Source: Schistosoma mansoni (lineage: Eukaryota; Platyhelminthes; Trematoda; Strigeidida; Schistosomatidae). From it: a DNA stretch of 64,000 nucleotides. The DNA is taken from assembly GCF_000237925.1 (NCBI RefSeq), contig NC_031496.1, forward strand, positions 10,564,017 to 10,628,016. Direction: 5' to 3'. A model generated the notes under the pieces. It did not search any database. It saw nothing but the letters and a program-made list of their open reading frames with translations, and had not been told where the DNA came from. Made by a program: the position numbers and the translations under genes. Below, piece by piece: positions 39,115-50,100 of the stretch; the first letter of the stretch is position 1; every line of letters begins with the position of its first letter.

Positions 39115-39462
39115 GGCGTTGAAAATGCCACAGGTATTTGTAATTTGACAACGCTTTACCCAGTAACACCTATTATGAATCGTATCTACTCAGTGAAATG
39201 AAAAGTCAGAAGCGAGGACGTTAGAAGAGATATTTGATCGGTCATCAATATATCGTGGGTCGACTGATCTAATCTGGCAAGCGATTGCAGGGGATGTTGG
39301 GGACGGCGTTTCCAATCATGATCTGGTGTGGACGCATGACCGAGCACCTTCAGCTAGGCGAGTCTTTTAAAACTACCAGGTCAACATGAAATATCGAAGA
39401 CTTACAGAGATATATTTTGGGGGGATTTATTTACCGCTACTGCGGTTACTCGATATAATTTA
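39115..39462 (+). repeat. Dispersed repeat, copy B (unclassified)
   Basis: Second copy of the repeat at 5101-5448, same orientation, with scattered substitutions and small indels. It ends about 150 bp before the 3' end of the CR1-like LINE. Confidence 0.7.
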
Positions 39463-39668
39463 CTAACTTTATTCCCTATCTTATCGTTAAACATGATAAG
39501 ATTTGTATCAGGAGACATCGCTGATCCATTGCTACTGAATACGGAAGCCCGCTAAGTAAAACTGTCCATTCCTTACAGATCTGTTTGAAACACTACAACG
39601 TGAATGCTAAGAAATCGACATCAGTTTCAGTTTCAGTTTGGAAAGGACAGGAGGCTTGATGGCCTGTG

Positions 39669-41492
39669 TTAGTCCTGGCAATGATGGTCTCTCAGCTGAT
39701 CCAACTTTCTTTTGAAGGAGTCGACGGATGGAGCCTCAACCACGTGCTGAGGTAATGAATTCCACTCGTTGATTATTCGATGGGAAAGTCGGTAGTCAGC
39801 TGACAAGTAATTCGTTCGGGGCTTGTGAACTTTTTTGGAGTGTCCTCGTAGATTTTCTGTTTTGGAAGACAAGAAAAATGAGGGCATATCAGGTGCAAAT
39901 TTGTCATTAAGCAATTTGAAAACTGTAATCAAATCGCCTCTGATTCTTCTATATGACAGCGGGAATAGGTTTAGCTTGGTCAGTCTAGTACCATACGGGA
40001 GCTTCGCTATTCCGGGAATCAGCCTAGTTGCTGTTCTCTGAACCCTTTCCAAGAGTTCACTGTCTTTTTTTAGGCAGGGGCTAGCTGCTTGTATGCAGTA
40101 CTCAAGTTTAGGGCGCACGAACACTGTATACAAAGTCAGAAACGTTTTAGCGTCAAGATACCTAAAAGCCCTACGTATGGACCATAAAGTCCTAAAACCT
40201 TTGGCGGCTATTGCACGGCAGTGTGCAGTAGTCTTTAAGTCTTGACTAACGATGACGCCTAAGTCATTGTGTGCCTGAACAATAGGTAACTCAGTGTTAT
40301 TCATCGTGTATGTATCTGTACCCTGGTGGCCAATATGCATCACAATACACTTGGAAGTGTTTATCGGCAATTGCCAGGTTTGGGACCATTCAGATAATCT
40401 CTCCAGGTCATTTTGAAGTTCTAAGCTATCGCCCTTGCTTTGTATCGCTCTCCATATCTTGACATCATCAGCATAGAGTAAGACCGATGACGATAGTAGG
40501 CGAGGGAGGTCATTTACGTACAGGAGGAATAACACTGGCCCCAAGACTGTACCCTGGGGGACTCCACTAAGCACAGTTTCCCAGTTAGACAACTTGGAGT
40601 TCACCCTTACTCTTTGTTGACGCCCAACTAGGAAGTCTTTTATCCACATCAATAGATTGCCTCCAATCCCGACATTCCTTAGCTTATATAGCAGTCGGTT
40701 ATGCGGAACTTTGTCAAAAGCTTTGCTGAAATCGATGTAAACTACGTCTATAGGTAACTTTTGGTCCTTAAGAGCGCACCAGCTTTCACGAGCGACCAAT
40801 AAGTTTGTGAGACAAGAGTAACCTGTTCTAAAACCATGCTGCTTTTCGGAGAGGATCCGGTTTTCATCGAGATACTTTAACAGTTCCTTCCGAATAATCT
40901 TTTCTAAGATTTTAACAACCACACTAGTTAGGCTAATTGGTCGGTAATTCTCAGGCTTATGTTTTGTACCTGTTTTGAAGACTGGACTTACTATGGCGTT
41001 CTTCCAGTCTTTTGGTAGACGACCCTGGGTTACGGATAGATTAAAACATACACTTAAAGGGTTCGCAACAAAGTTAGCTAATTCCTTTAGTAACCTAGGA
41101 TGCAGTTCATCGGGTCCAGTGGATTTACCTATGTCAAGCTTAACTAGCAGACCAAAGACATCGAGTTCTTTAATGGTCACGCTGTCCAGTGCTTGTGTGA
41201 GGGGATTTTCATGGACTGGTGAGAAGGGTGTTTCTATGGTGTATACATCGCTAAAGTATTTAGAGAATACTTGAGCTTTGCCAAAGTCGTCCTCCACTAG
41301 TGATGTGGCAGTACTGTCTCCCCATAGTGAAGGAACATTTCTTCCTCTTTCGGCCCTTTGGTTTATACACGAATACAAGAGTTTAGGGCATTCTATGAAT
41401 TCCTTAACGATTTTCTCTTCGTACAGCTTTCTGGACTTACGGAGGGTCGAAGCAAAGTATTCCGAGATTTTGATAGTGATATTTTGACTCAT
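39669..41492 (-). CDS. CR1-like LINE ORF2, reverse transcriptase part
   Basis: An uninterrupted 607-codon frame. Polymerase motifs are complete: STGPDELHPRLLKEL, VSPVFKTGTKHKPENYRPIS, KQHGFRTGYSCLTNLL, VVYIDFSKAFDKVPH (box A), SGVPQGTVLGPVLFLLYVND (box B), SVLLYADDVKIW (catalytic YADD), TSKCIVMHIG and NDLGVIVSQDL. A C-terminal region with LYTVFVRPKLEYC and RVQRTATRLIPGI follows, as in CR1/Jockey-group elements. The first codons overlap the end of the endonuclease frame; the true protein continues from it. Ends at 39669 close to the CTGAAA tail. Confidence 0.9.
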   Translation of the reverse strand: MSQNITIKISEYFASTLRKSRKLYEEKIVKEFIECPKLLYSCINQRAERGRNVPSLWGDSTATSLVEDDFGKAQVFSKYFSDVYTIETPFSPVHENPLTQALDSVTIKELDVFGLLVKLDIGKSTGPDELHPRLLKELANFVANPLSVCFNLSVTQGRLPKDWKNAIVSPVFKTGTKHKPENYRPISLTSVVVKILEKIIRKELLKYLDENRILSEKQHGFRTGYSCLTNLLVARESWCALKDQKLPIDVVYIDFSKAFDKVPHNRLLYKLRNVGIGGNLLMWIKDFLVGRQQRVRVNSKLSNWETVLSGVPQGTVLGPVLFLLYVNDLPRLLSSSVLLYADDVKIWRAIQSKGDSLELQNDLERLSEWSQTWQLPINTSKCIVMHIGHQGTDTYTMNNTELPIVQAHNDLGVIVSQDLKTTAHCRAIAAKGFRTLWSIRRAFRYLDAKTFLTLYTVFVRPKLEYCIQAASPCLKKDSELLERVQRTATRLIPGIAKLPYGTRLTKLNLFPLSYRRIRGDLITVFKLLNDKFAPDMPSFFLSSKTENLRGHSKKVHKPRTNYLSADYRLSHRIINEWNSLPQHVVEAPSVDSFKRKLDQLRDHHCQD

Positions 41493-42560
41493 CAGACCCC
41501 AGTAACCTAAATCTATCCCACATTTTCCTTTTTTTACGGAGAAGGATGCGAACCTCCCTACTGAACCACGGTGGGGAGTTTCTCGGTCTCTTAGGTGTAG
41601 TCCAAGGGATGTGGGGGGCGGTAACTTTTAAGTATAAATTCTGGAATACGTCCCAAGCCGTTTCGATTGATGACTCTGGGTCTATTTTCCAATCTACTGA
41701 TGATGCTGAGTGCATGATGTCTTGTATGTTTGCTTTCCAGACGTTAGGTCTGGATTGAGCTGAAGCGTACTCGTGATCGACAGTTATATGGAAGTCAAAG
41801 CTTAAAACTGCATGATCACTTTTGCCTAGGGGTGGCATGTAATCCAGGTTTGCAACATCATCCTCATAATGAGTCAATATAAGATCTAGTAAGGATGATG
41901 CAGAACCCGGGTCGTACCTAGTTGCTTCCTTCATGTGTTGCACTAGGGCACATGTGAGTACCGCATCAACTAGTTCCTGTTCGAAGGAATTTGCTGACGA
42001 TTCAGTCCGCAGATTTCCCCAGTCCACCATGGGTGCATTGAAGTCCCCTAGGATTAGACATCGATCACTTCGTGATAAAGTGTTGAGACTGCTTAGCAGG
42101 ACCTCGTTTGCCTCACAGCTTGGACTGCGATAGATCAAACTAAGTAGCAACTCTTGTCCCCTGCATTTCAGGCGGCAGCTAACTAATTCATACGTCCCAC
42201 TCTCATGGGATACACTGTCGATAATGGTGAATGGAATAGCATTCCTAATAAATAGAGCTACTCCCCCTCCTTTACGCGTTTGTGTTCTATCGGCACTTAC
42301 TAATGTAAAACCCTCGAAATCAAGTTCCCTACTATCTATAGACGGTGTCAGCCATGTTTCTGTGACTGCGATTATGTCTGGCCTAGTTGAGTCAATCTGT
42401 ACACCTAGTTCCGGTAGCTTATTTAGTAAGCTCCGGGCGTTGGTATAACAGATCCGAAGCCTATTTAGGTGGCCTCGTGCTTCACCCAGAGTGGCTTCGG
42501 CATCATCCTCTGTCGAAGCCTCACAACCCGAAAATTTACAATTTTCGGGTCTTTTTCGCC
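41437..42560 (-). CDS. CR1-like LINE ORF2, apurinic endonuclease part
   Basis: The frame opens upstream of and overlaps the last ~30 codons of ORF1; no ATG is present before the endonuclease, so initiation must use a non-AUG codon, frameshifting or reinitiation. Motifs in order are ICYTNARSLLNKLPEL, PDIIAVTETWL (catalytic Glu), GGGVALFIRN, LLLSLIYRSP, CLILGDFNAP (DFN) and GKSDHAVLSF (SDH). All catalytic residues of the EEP-fold nuclease are present. The frame runs out at 41437, just after the YHYQNLG segment; a single-base indel near 41455 separates it from the polymerase frame. Confidence 0.8.
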
Positions 42561-43592
42561 AGCGTCTAATCTGAGCTGTAGTTCCTTTTCGGCTTCCCGT
42601 CTTTTAACACGGTCCGCCAACGGTAAGTCCTTACGGAGAAAAACTCCTGAACCCTTTAATTTGTGTCCATTTTCTAAGATTAAGTCGCGTTCGTTTGGGG
42701 ATTTGAAAACGACTTTGAGTAGTCTAGACTGATTTGGTTTCAGATGCGCTAGATTTCCTAGTCTATACACCTTTAGCAAGGTGACCCCGGGGATGTTTTT
42801 GGGCATAACTTGGTTGAATAGTTGTTTTATCAACACAATGTCATGCTCAAAACGAGCTTTCGGTTCTAAGCTGTCACTCTCCTTGACTCTGTGAAGAATG
42901 ACTGATCTGTCGCTGTGATCAGACCTCGGCTTGTCGACCCTTTTGGTGGGGGTATGATTTCCTTTTACATCATTTTGGCGTTTTTTTCTTACGACCCGTA
43001 CCCAATCACCAACGTTCTTTGGAGTGGTAACCACAGTCGCGTCAGGCGTACTGTGGGATTCCGAAAGGTTCAGGACGAGTTGGGAGATTGGGTCATTTTT
43101 CGCGCTGGAAACCGATCGAACCTTGCGGTTTCGGCTTCCTGAAGTTCCCTTCTGGGTACCATTTTTGATACGAGGGACAGAAGAGACTTTTTTGCGCGAG
43201 TTTCTGGTTGTGACAGACCTCTTCGGAGGATGTTCTTCCTCCTTTGTAGAGTGTGGGTCGGCATTTTTTGGACTCACTTGGGCCTGCCTTGTGTCAATCT
43301 GCGTGTCGACAGATTGAGTTCTGACTGATGTATCCCGACCGCGCTTGCCGAGACACTTTTTTGCGGCATTTACTATTGAGATGGCCTCGGTTAACAGGCT
43401 ATTTGCATCCAAACAGCACTGTTGACATAGCCATACACACCCATTTTTACTGAACCGCTTGAAAGCTGCAGGTGTTAGATTCGTGCAAACTTCGTGGTAC
43501 CAACCTTTGCACTCATCGCACTGCATGCCGCTATCAACAGGATATCGACATCCTGGGCGGTGGCAAATGCTTTTGTTGCATCTTCCAGTCAT
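42465..43592 (-). CDS. CR1-like LINE ORF1 with PHD-type zinc finger
   Basis: The frame is open from beyond 43775, but the likely start is the ATG at 43592 (MTGRCNKSICHRPGCRYPVD), giving 375 codons. Residues 4-60 form a Cys4-His-Cys3 PHD-like finger: CNKSIC, CRYP, CDECKGWYHEVC and VWLCQQCC. A basic, Ser-rich linker follows (RNSRKKVSSVPR, KVRSVSSAK), then a C-terminal part with VYRLGN and RLLKVVFKSPNERD-type text resembling the RRM-like or esterase-less nucleic-acid-binding ends of CR1/L2 ORF1 proteins. Its role would be RNA binding and particle formation in cis; that is inferred from the class. Confidence 0.8.
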   Translation of the reverse strand: MTGRCNKSICHRPGCRYPVDSGMQCDECKGWYHEVCTNLTPAAFKRFSKNGCVWLCQQCCLDANSLLTEAISIVNAAKKCLGKRGRDTSVRTQSVDTQIDTRQAQVSPKNADPHSTKEEEHPPKRSVTTRNSRKKVSSVPRIKNGTQKGTSGSRNRKVRSVSSAKNDPISQLVLNLSESHSTPDATVVTTPKNVGDWVRVVRKKRQNDVKGNHTPTKRVDKPRSDHSDRSVILHRVKESDSLEPKARFEHDIVLIKQLFNQVMPKNIPGVTLLKVYRLGNLAHLKPNQSRLLKVVFKSPNERDLILENGHKLKGSGVFLRKDLPLADRVKRREAEKELQLRLDAGEKDPKIVNFRVVRLRQRMMPKPLWVKHEAT

Positions 43593-43870
43593 TTTAGGAT
43601 GCGAAAGTGAGTGTTGACTACAAGTAGAAAAAAAACTATAAATAGTTAGGACCAAAGTACTAACAGACACAATAGAAAAAACAAAGGTACTCTGGAGTAC
43701 CGACGACAAAACTATTTTGGATACCAAAAATGATACTCTAATAGAATACTTTAACCGGAAAAAAAATTCAATCAAAGTATAAAAACAGTAGTCTTGATAC
43801 GTTAGTAACGATCAAAACAATAGAATTTACTCAACGAGGAAAAATACCACTGTCCTTTTTAACTAGCTTA

Positions 43871-44104
43871 TTATAAAGATGTTGTGTCCCATACACCCAG
43901 TGTAATATATTGCTCCAAGGGTTACAGAGGTTATACGACCCTATCCTTCAAAAGTCAGCACTTTTTGAACTGTTCTTGTTTTAACCCGTCACTAAAACTT
44001 ATCAAGGTCATCTTCAAACGACTTCATAGGTTCCAGGTGTTTGACAAATGATAGCTCGTTCCAATCGGCTGCATTTTTGAATATCATTTAATCTAACATC
44101 TTAG
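43871..44104 (+). promoter_or_regulatory. Upstream region of the TLCD4-like gene; possible splice acceptor at start codon
   Basis: The sequence immediately before the ATG is TAACATCTTAG, an AG acceptor abutting the start codon, and the TAG is also an in-frame stop. This could be a cis-splice acceptor after an unseen 5' UTR exon, or a trans-splice acceptor for the flatworm spliced leader. No TATA element was convincing. Confidence 0.3.
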
Positions 44105-47100
44105 ATGGTTTTCGGCGGCGATCTTGAGGAAGCTCTTTCGGCATTTGAAGAATTACGAAGAGGCCCCAAAGCTGAATACTATTTTAAATGGTCCGTTCTC
44201 AGCTTCGGTTGCTGTTTAACAATCCATCACATTATCAGCCCCTGGATATTCACGCGATATAATAAGTTGTATCGCAATCTACCTCGGTCCCATAGGATGG
44301 AATGGGATTCACGGTAAGTCATCGTAACTAATATACGTTAGGTCTACTGACCTAGTCATGTGTCACGCACAAATATATTCGTCGATACTAATGTAACTAC
44401 ACAATTAAAAGTGGCGAATATGTTTGTGTACATTTAATGTTAACCATCCAATACGGCTTGGTAAAATCGTGTGCTGTTCTTTAATTTTAACACTAAACAT
44501 CCAAAAATATATGCTTTGTATGTTACGGAGTCCCGAGTTATTTACAATCACCTAGATTAGGCTTCAGGGTAGGACTAAACTATACTGCCGACCTTTGAAC
44601 GAATCTTAAATGACCTTGAGAAATATTAGCCAATCAGAAGGCAGTGTACAGTAAAAATTTATACAAAACCTAAGAATTAAAGTGGAAACACTTCTTTTAC
44701 ATGAGTCAAAAACTTCTCAAGGTCAGATATAGGTTCAGAAGTTCTAAAATCATAGTGCATACGGTACAGGAACACATCCATATGGCTCCATAGTAGTCGA
44801 CCTCTGAAACCATGATAAGGTCTCAAAAATTCTTTTAGCCTAGACCACATAGCTTCAATAATGTTAGTATATTGGTATGGTTTACGGTTTAAGGTTAGAG
44901 TTAAGGTTTAGGGTTATGGGTGAGACTATAAGTTATGAACAACCTTTGAGCGACGCTAGAGTGACTCTGAGAGTGTCAACATAATAACTAAGACCAAATA
45001 AGGGTATAAACCTGTGTGAAGAATTCAAATTATGATTTAAAGTTCACGGCTAAGGCTAGGAATTAAAGTTTTCACCACGAACTGACATCAGCTATAATGC
45101 CAAAACTCTATTTATCCAAATGGATAATTGAATTTCGCGCCAAAATCTTATGATCACTTCTCTTGTAGACGCTGAATTTTCACGTCTTTCCTAAAATCCG
45201 CTCTAAACCGATCGTACGTAAGCATCAGGTACCGAACTTAGCGCCGTGACCTTGAAAACCCGCGAAAGCTGATTGGTTCGGCAGTATAGTTTAGTCCTAC
45301 CGGCTTCAGAACTGTTATGAAACTCATGATTCCTTAAGACCACCCACCTCTTGCAATATTAGTGCAGGTTATAGATCTATTCCCATCCCTGTTGGCGAAT
45401 ACAAAGTAAGTTAAATAGAGAAATTACTTTATGTTAGGACCGAACAACTAATCTAAACCTGTTGTTTTTGTGAAACGTGATTCTCCCATTATTCCTAGTG
45501 AAATATAAGAAACCGTTAGTTGGTTACCAGTCGTGTTTCTACAGTATTTAAAAGTGCTTCTTTCATTTGGAAACCTTAGTAACAGTATACGGAGGTTCGT
45601 CACGGCTGCCTATATATTTGTCATCAGTGTCCTAGAAAAAGCATTTGCGTAACAATTCTTCAGGGATCAGTCTCTTTCCCTAAACAGCGGTAATCGGTAG
45701 TACAGGATTAGGTTGAAAAAAATGACAAGTACTCTCAAATTCAAATGCAACGTCAGTCGATAAAGCTATTGCCTGTTGGTCTTAAGCAAGTAGGTAGGTG
45801 CAGACTACCTGGTTAAAGTCTGAGTGATAACTGTCATCAGTAGTTGGAGACGTTCAATGACGTGGCTCGAAATTTTCCATTTTCTTGAAATCTTATAGAT
45901 CTTGGCTTCTATTATCCCTCCATACATACCTTCCAATTATCTATTCAAACCATATTCCTAAGGTCTTACCACTTTTTTACTACATCTAGTACGTTATTTC
46001 TGTCTCAGAATAGTGCTGAACATTAGTTTGTTCTGTTTATTTTTCCTTTGTTAACTAGTTCATTTTTAGAAGTCTTAAGTATGTATGCAATCAGATTGTG
46101 TACAGTTATTAACTGTCTAATGTAGAAGTAAAACGGTTGTTATATGTACTGGTCTGTTTTACAAACTCGGAATACACTATAGATTTCCTACTTTATACAT
46201 TTTGACGCTTTTTGGTGTGAGATAATCGAAAACCAGTTCTAAAGAACACTAATTTATTATATTTCAAGTATAAATAATTTCAAACTACTTTTCTTCTTGG
46301 TTTCAGTGTAGTATCGTCAATACATGCGACTATTGTTAGCATTCTGTGTGTCACAGCGCTAGTAACTAATGCTGATCTGTGGTATAATCCAGCTATGTAA
46401 GTAATTTGTGTCGTTTACAGTTGTTTCGATTTTTCGTTTGTATTTGATTATTATTATTTATTAACGTTTAAAATTTACTTAGGAAAATTTACCGAATGAA
46501 AATAACTTGCACTTTTGCCCATACTACATTTTACTGTTCTGCAATACAAAATCTGTTTAGCTCTTTCGTGTGAACATTTCAATTGACAAATACATGTCAC
46601 TTAATATATGTAAGTACATCATATGCTACTTAGAGTTTCTTGCATTATATTGATGCCATGATTTCTGTTCTTGTTCATATCTAATAAGTCATCTTATTCG
46701 CATCACTTCGCGTCATAGGACTTGATAATATGACTACACTTAAAAATAATTAAAAGACAAGAAGCACCTGTTTATGGAAAATCTGCGTAGGAAACCTCAG
46801 TGTTTAAAAAGTTACCTAGTTAGTCACTATTAACTTTCTTATTCATCGTTACCAAGTTTTGATTTGATAATTTCGAATAAATTGAGCATTGGATAAATTG
46901 TTATAAATAAATTAATATATTTGTAATATCCCAATGAGTAGAAAAATTAGATTTTCTGACTTTTTGTGACTCAGTGTAAGCCACTTCTTCAGAGAATAAA
47001 TAACCGAATTCACAATAATTCAAGTTTAAATAGTACAACGGAACAACCCGAATATTAGGTGATCAATCAAAAAACAGGTCTGACTAAATCAATGTCAAGT

Positions 47101-50100
47101 CATTTCATTTCGGTTAAAGTGATTCATAAGTAATTTTGATTTATTCAGACCTGTTTTTTGATTGATCACCTAATATTCGGGTTGTTCCGTTGTACTATTT
47201 AAACTTGAATTATTGTGAATTCGGTTATTTATTCTCTGAAGAAGTGGCTTACACTGAGTCACAAAAAGTCAGAAAATCTAATTTTTCTACTCATTGGGAT
47301 ATTACAAATATATTAATTTATTTCTTATTCATCGTTTGGCAGTAATACGATTGGCAAGGTTTTCTGAGTCTGTCTCTTACTGTTTGATCAATGCTTATGT
47401 GCAAGATTGATTTTCCAGAGTCAATCAGCCGTGGTAGCATGTTTTATATAAAGTAACGTTTGGTAATTCTGACTTGATTAATTATTTTTGTACATACTGT
47501 GGACACGAAAATCTCGAGAACCTTCCTTACTTTTACCACTGCCTCCTGGTTTAGTGTTAGCGAAGGCAGAAATAAACATACATCCCGTTACGGATGTATG
47601 TTGGCTCAATTCGCTATACCTGATTGGCGAAACTATCTCGGAAAAAGATGGACATATCATTTATTCTCAATATAGGAGATTGGATCGATGGACAGAACAC
47701 TTCAGAGATCACTTCAACTGGCCTTCAGCCACACTTCGGTTTCCCACGATCCCCAGTCGACCTGAATAGCAAGTTAATGTAAATCCTCCAGCTCTTTACG
47801 AGGTGGAAAAGCCATAGGAAATCTGAAGCGATGAATGGAAAGCCGCCCGGCCTGACAGGCTTACCCCTGAGATTTTTAAGGATGGTGGTCCTCCACTACT
47901 AGCAGCTATATTGACTGACGTCTTAGGTAGGATCTGGGAACTGGACTTAATTCTATCTGACTGGTCCCAATCACTTATTATGTCAGTTTATAAGAAAGGA
48001 CAAAAGTCCTTTTGTGACAATCACAGAGGGATCAATTGACTAATATAGTGTCTAAAATATTAGCTTCAATAATACTTGGACGCCTAACCAAAGCTCGTGA
48101 AAATCAGATGGGTTGAACTTCTGCCAGGAGACTCACTTGTTGACTTAGAATATACCGATGACATAGTTCTATTTGGTGAAGACACTGACAAAATGCAGTC
48201 TTCTGACCACTATGAGCAACAATGCAGGCATGTTCGGGATGCGATTCTCCCCTTCAAAATACAAAATGTCACTTCAGGATTGGGTTGCATGGACACCCGA
48301 ACTAATGATAGGGAGTGAAGTAGTTGAGCTCGTTGACCTCTTCACTTATCTTGGGAGTGTTATCAGCACTTGTGGTTTGGTCTGTGACGAAATCTCAGAA
48401 TGAATACAGAAGGCTCGTCTAGCTTTCGCCAACTTGCGCCATTTATGGCGTAGGCGAGATATCCGTCTACCAACCAAAGGACAGGTTTACTGCGCAGCGG
48501 TTCGTTCCATCTTACTTTATAGCAGTGAAACATGGCCGGTAAGAGTAGAAGATATTCGTACGCTGCTAGTATTAGATCATAGGTGTCTTCAAAGCATTGC
48601 TCGTATATCCTGGGACCACCGAGTAAGTGATGGAGTTGTTAGGAAACGGGTACTAGATAAGTATGGCAAATCGACTGATGAAGTAGTAAAACTTCACCAG
48701 TTGAGATGGCTGGGACACGTGTTACGTATGCCCAACTACCGACTGCCTCGACGTGCAATGTTTTATGGTGTAGGAGTAGGTTGGACGAAAGCTAGAGGCG
48801 GCCAGAGCAAAACGTGGCACAAATCCATGAAGTAACTGACAATTGAACTGAGCCATGTTGGTAGGTGTAGACTACCTGGTTGGGATCCGTGAGATGATGA
48901 CAACCGATGGTTATAGGCCTTGAATGACATGGCTCAAAATCGTTTGCAATGGAGAAGGTGTATCTACTCTTTGTGTTCTCCCAAATTCTAATCTTCTGAA
49001 CTCTTCGTGTCCCTTTCTTTTTTTCTCTTTTCAAATTTATTTCGCTGGATTGTACTTCTTGAATAACATTTTCAAACCCTAATCTTTCGGATTACTTTTT
49101 ATACTCTTACTACTTCTACCACTATGGGATTTGAATCGACAACTGCATCTTTGTGCTAATGTGGTATGGCGACTCGAACTGATGTACGTATGTTTGAAGT
49201 TCTACGTTGTGACCGACTGAACTGATTGGCACATCGTGAAAATAACAACAGAAATAGAAATAATGTACTAGATGTAGTAAAAAAGTGGTAAGACCTTAGG
49301 AATATGGTTTGAATAGATAATTGGAAGGTATGTATGGAGGGATAATAGAATCCAAGATCTATAAGATTTCAAGAAAATGGAAAATTTCGAGCCACGTCAT
49401 TGAACGTCTCCAACTACTGATGACAGTTATCACTCAGACCTTAACCAGGTAGTCTACACCTACCTACTTGCTTAAGACCAACAGGCAATAGCTTCGTTGG
49501 CTAACGCCATATTTGGATTTCCACTCACTTAGTCTTCTTTCAATAGAAAACGTTGCTTGTCGAGGTGAATGACAGTGAGCCATAATTACCACCTCAGTTA
49601 ATGAAAATTTCTTGCCTTGATAATCTCGTTGCTGCCTTTGCCAAGTACCCCATGCCTAATCTCAACATTCTTATCTGTCATCAAAAACCTTCAGCCTACG
49701 CACATCTACTTTCATAGAAATTGTTTCACAGCCATTAAATAGAATAGAGCCGACTGCTGCGCTATTTCTTTTGGAGACGGACATCTCACCAACGCCACAG
49801 GTGGTACAAGGTTTCCATCTACTAACTGGGCTCTTGGAATCCATCTCAACTAAATGTCTGGAGTCGAAGTGAACAGTAATCATCTTCAGTTTGGTTTCAT
49901 TCGTAAATTACATAAATTTGGCGACAATTGGTATCTCTAATGAATAGAATCATATATTGTTAGTTTAAATTTTTTTTTCTGGATTGGTTGTTCGAGAGAA
50001 ACTTGTACAACGTGCGATCAGTATAGCTTAAAATCTCACCCAACTTCTTATTTATTAGACTAGATTGATTAACAAATAGTGTCATCCTTGTCTCTAAATG

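Larger units (their letters stand above)
39600..43870 (-). mobile_element. CR1-like non-LTR retrotransposon (Perere/SR-type), nearly complete
   Basis: The element runs right to left, with ORF1 (43592-42465), ORF2 endonuclease (about 42560-41437) and ORF2 reverse transcriptase (41492-39669). ORF1 and ORF2 overlap in different frames. The 3' end (39618-39638) is a short tandem of CTGAAA units, the simple-repeat end typical of CR1-group elements rather than poly(A). Only one frame break is evident in the coding part, so it is a young copy. The 5' limit is uncertain. It lies just upstream of, and antisense to, the TLCD4-like gene. Confidence 0.85.
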
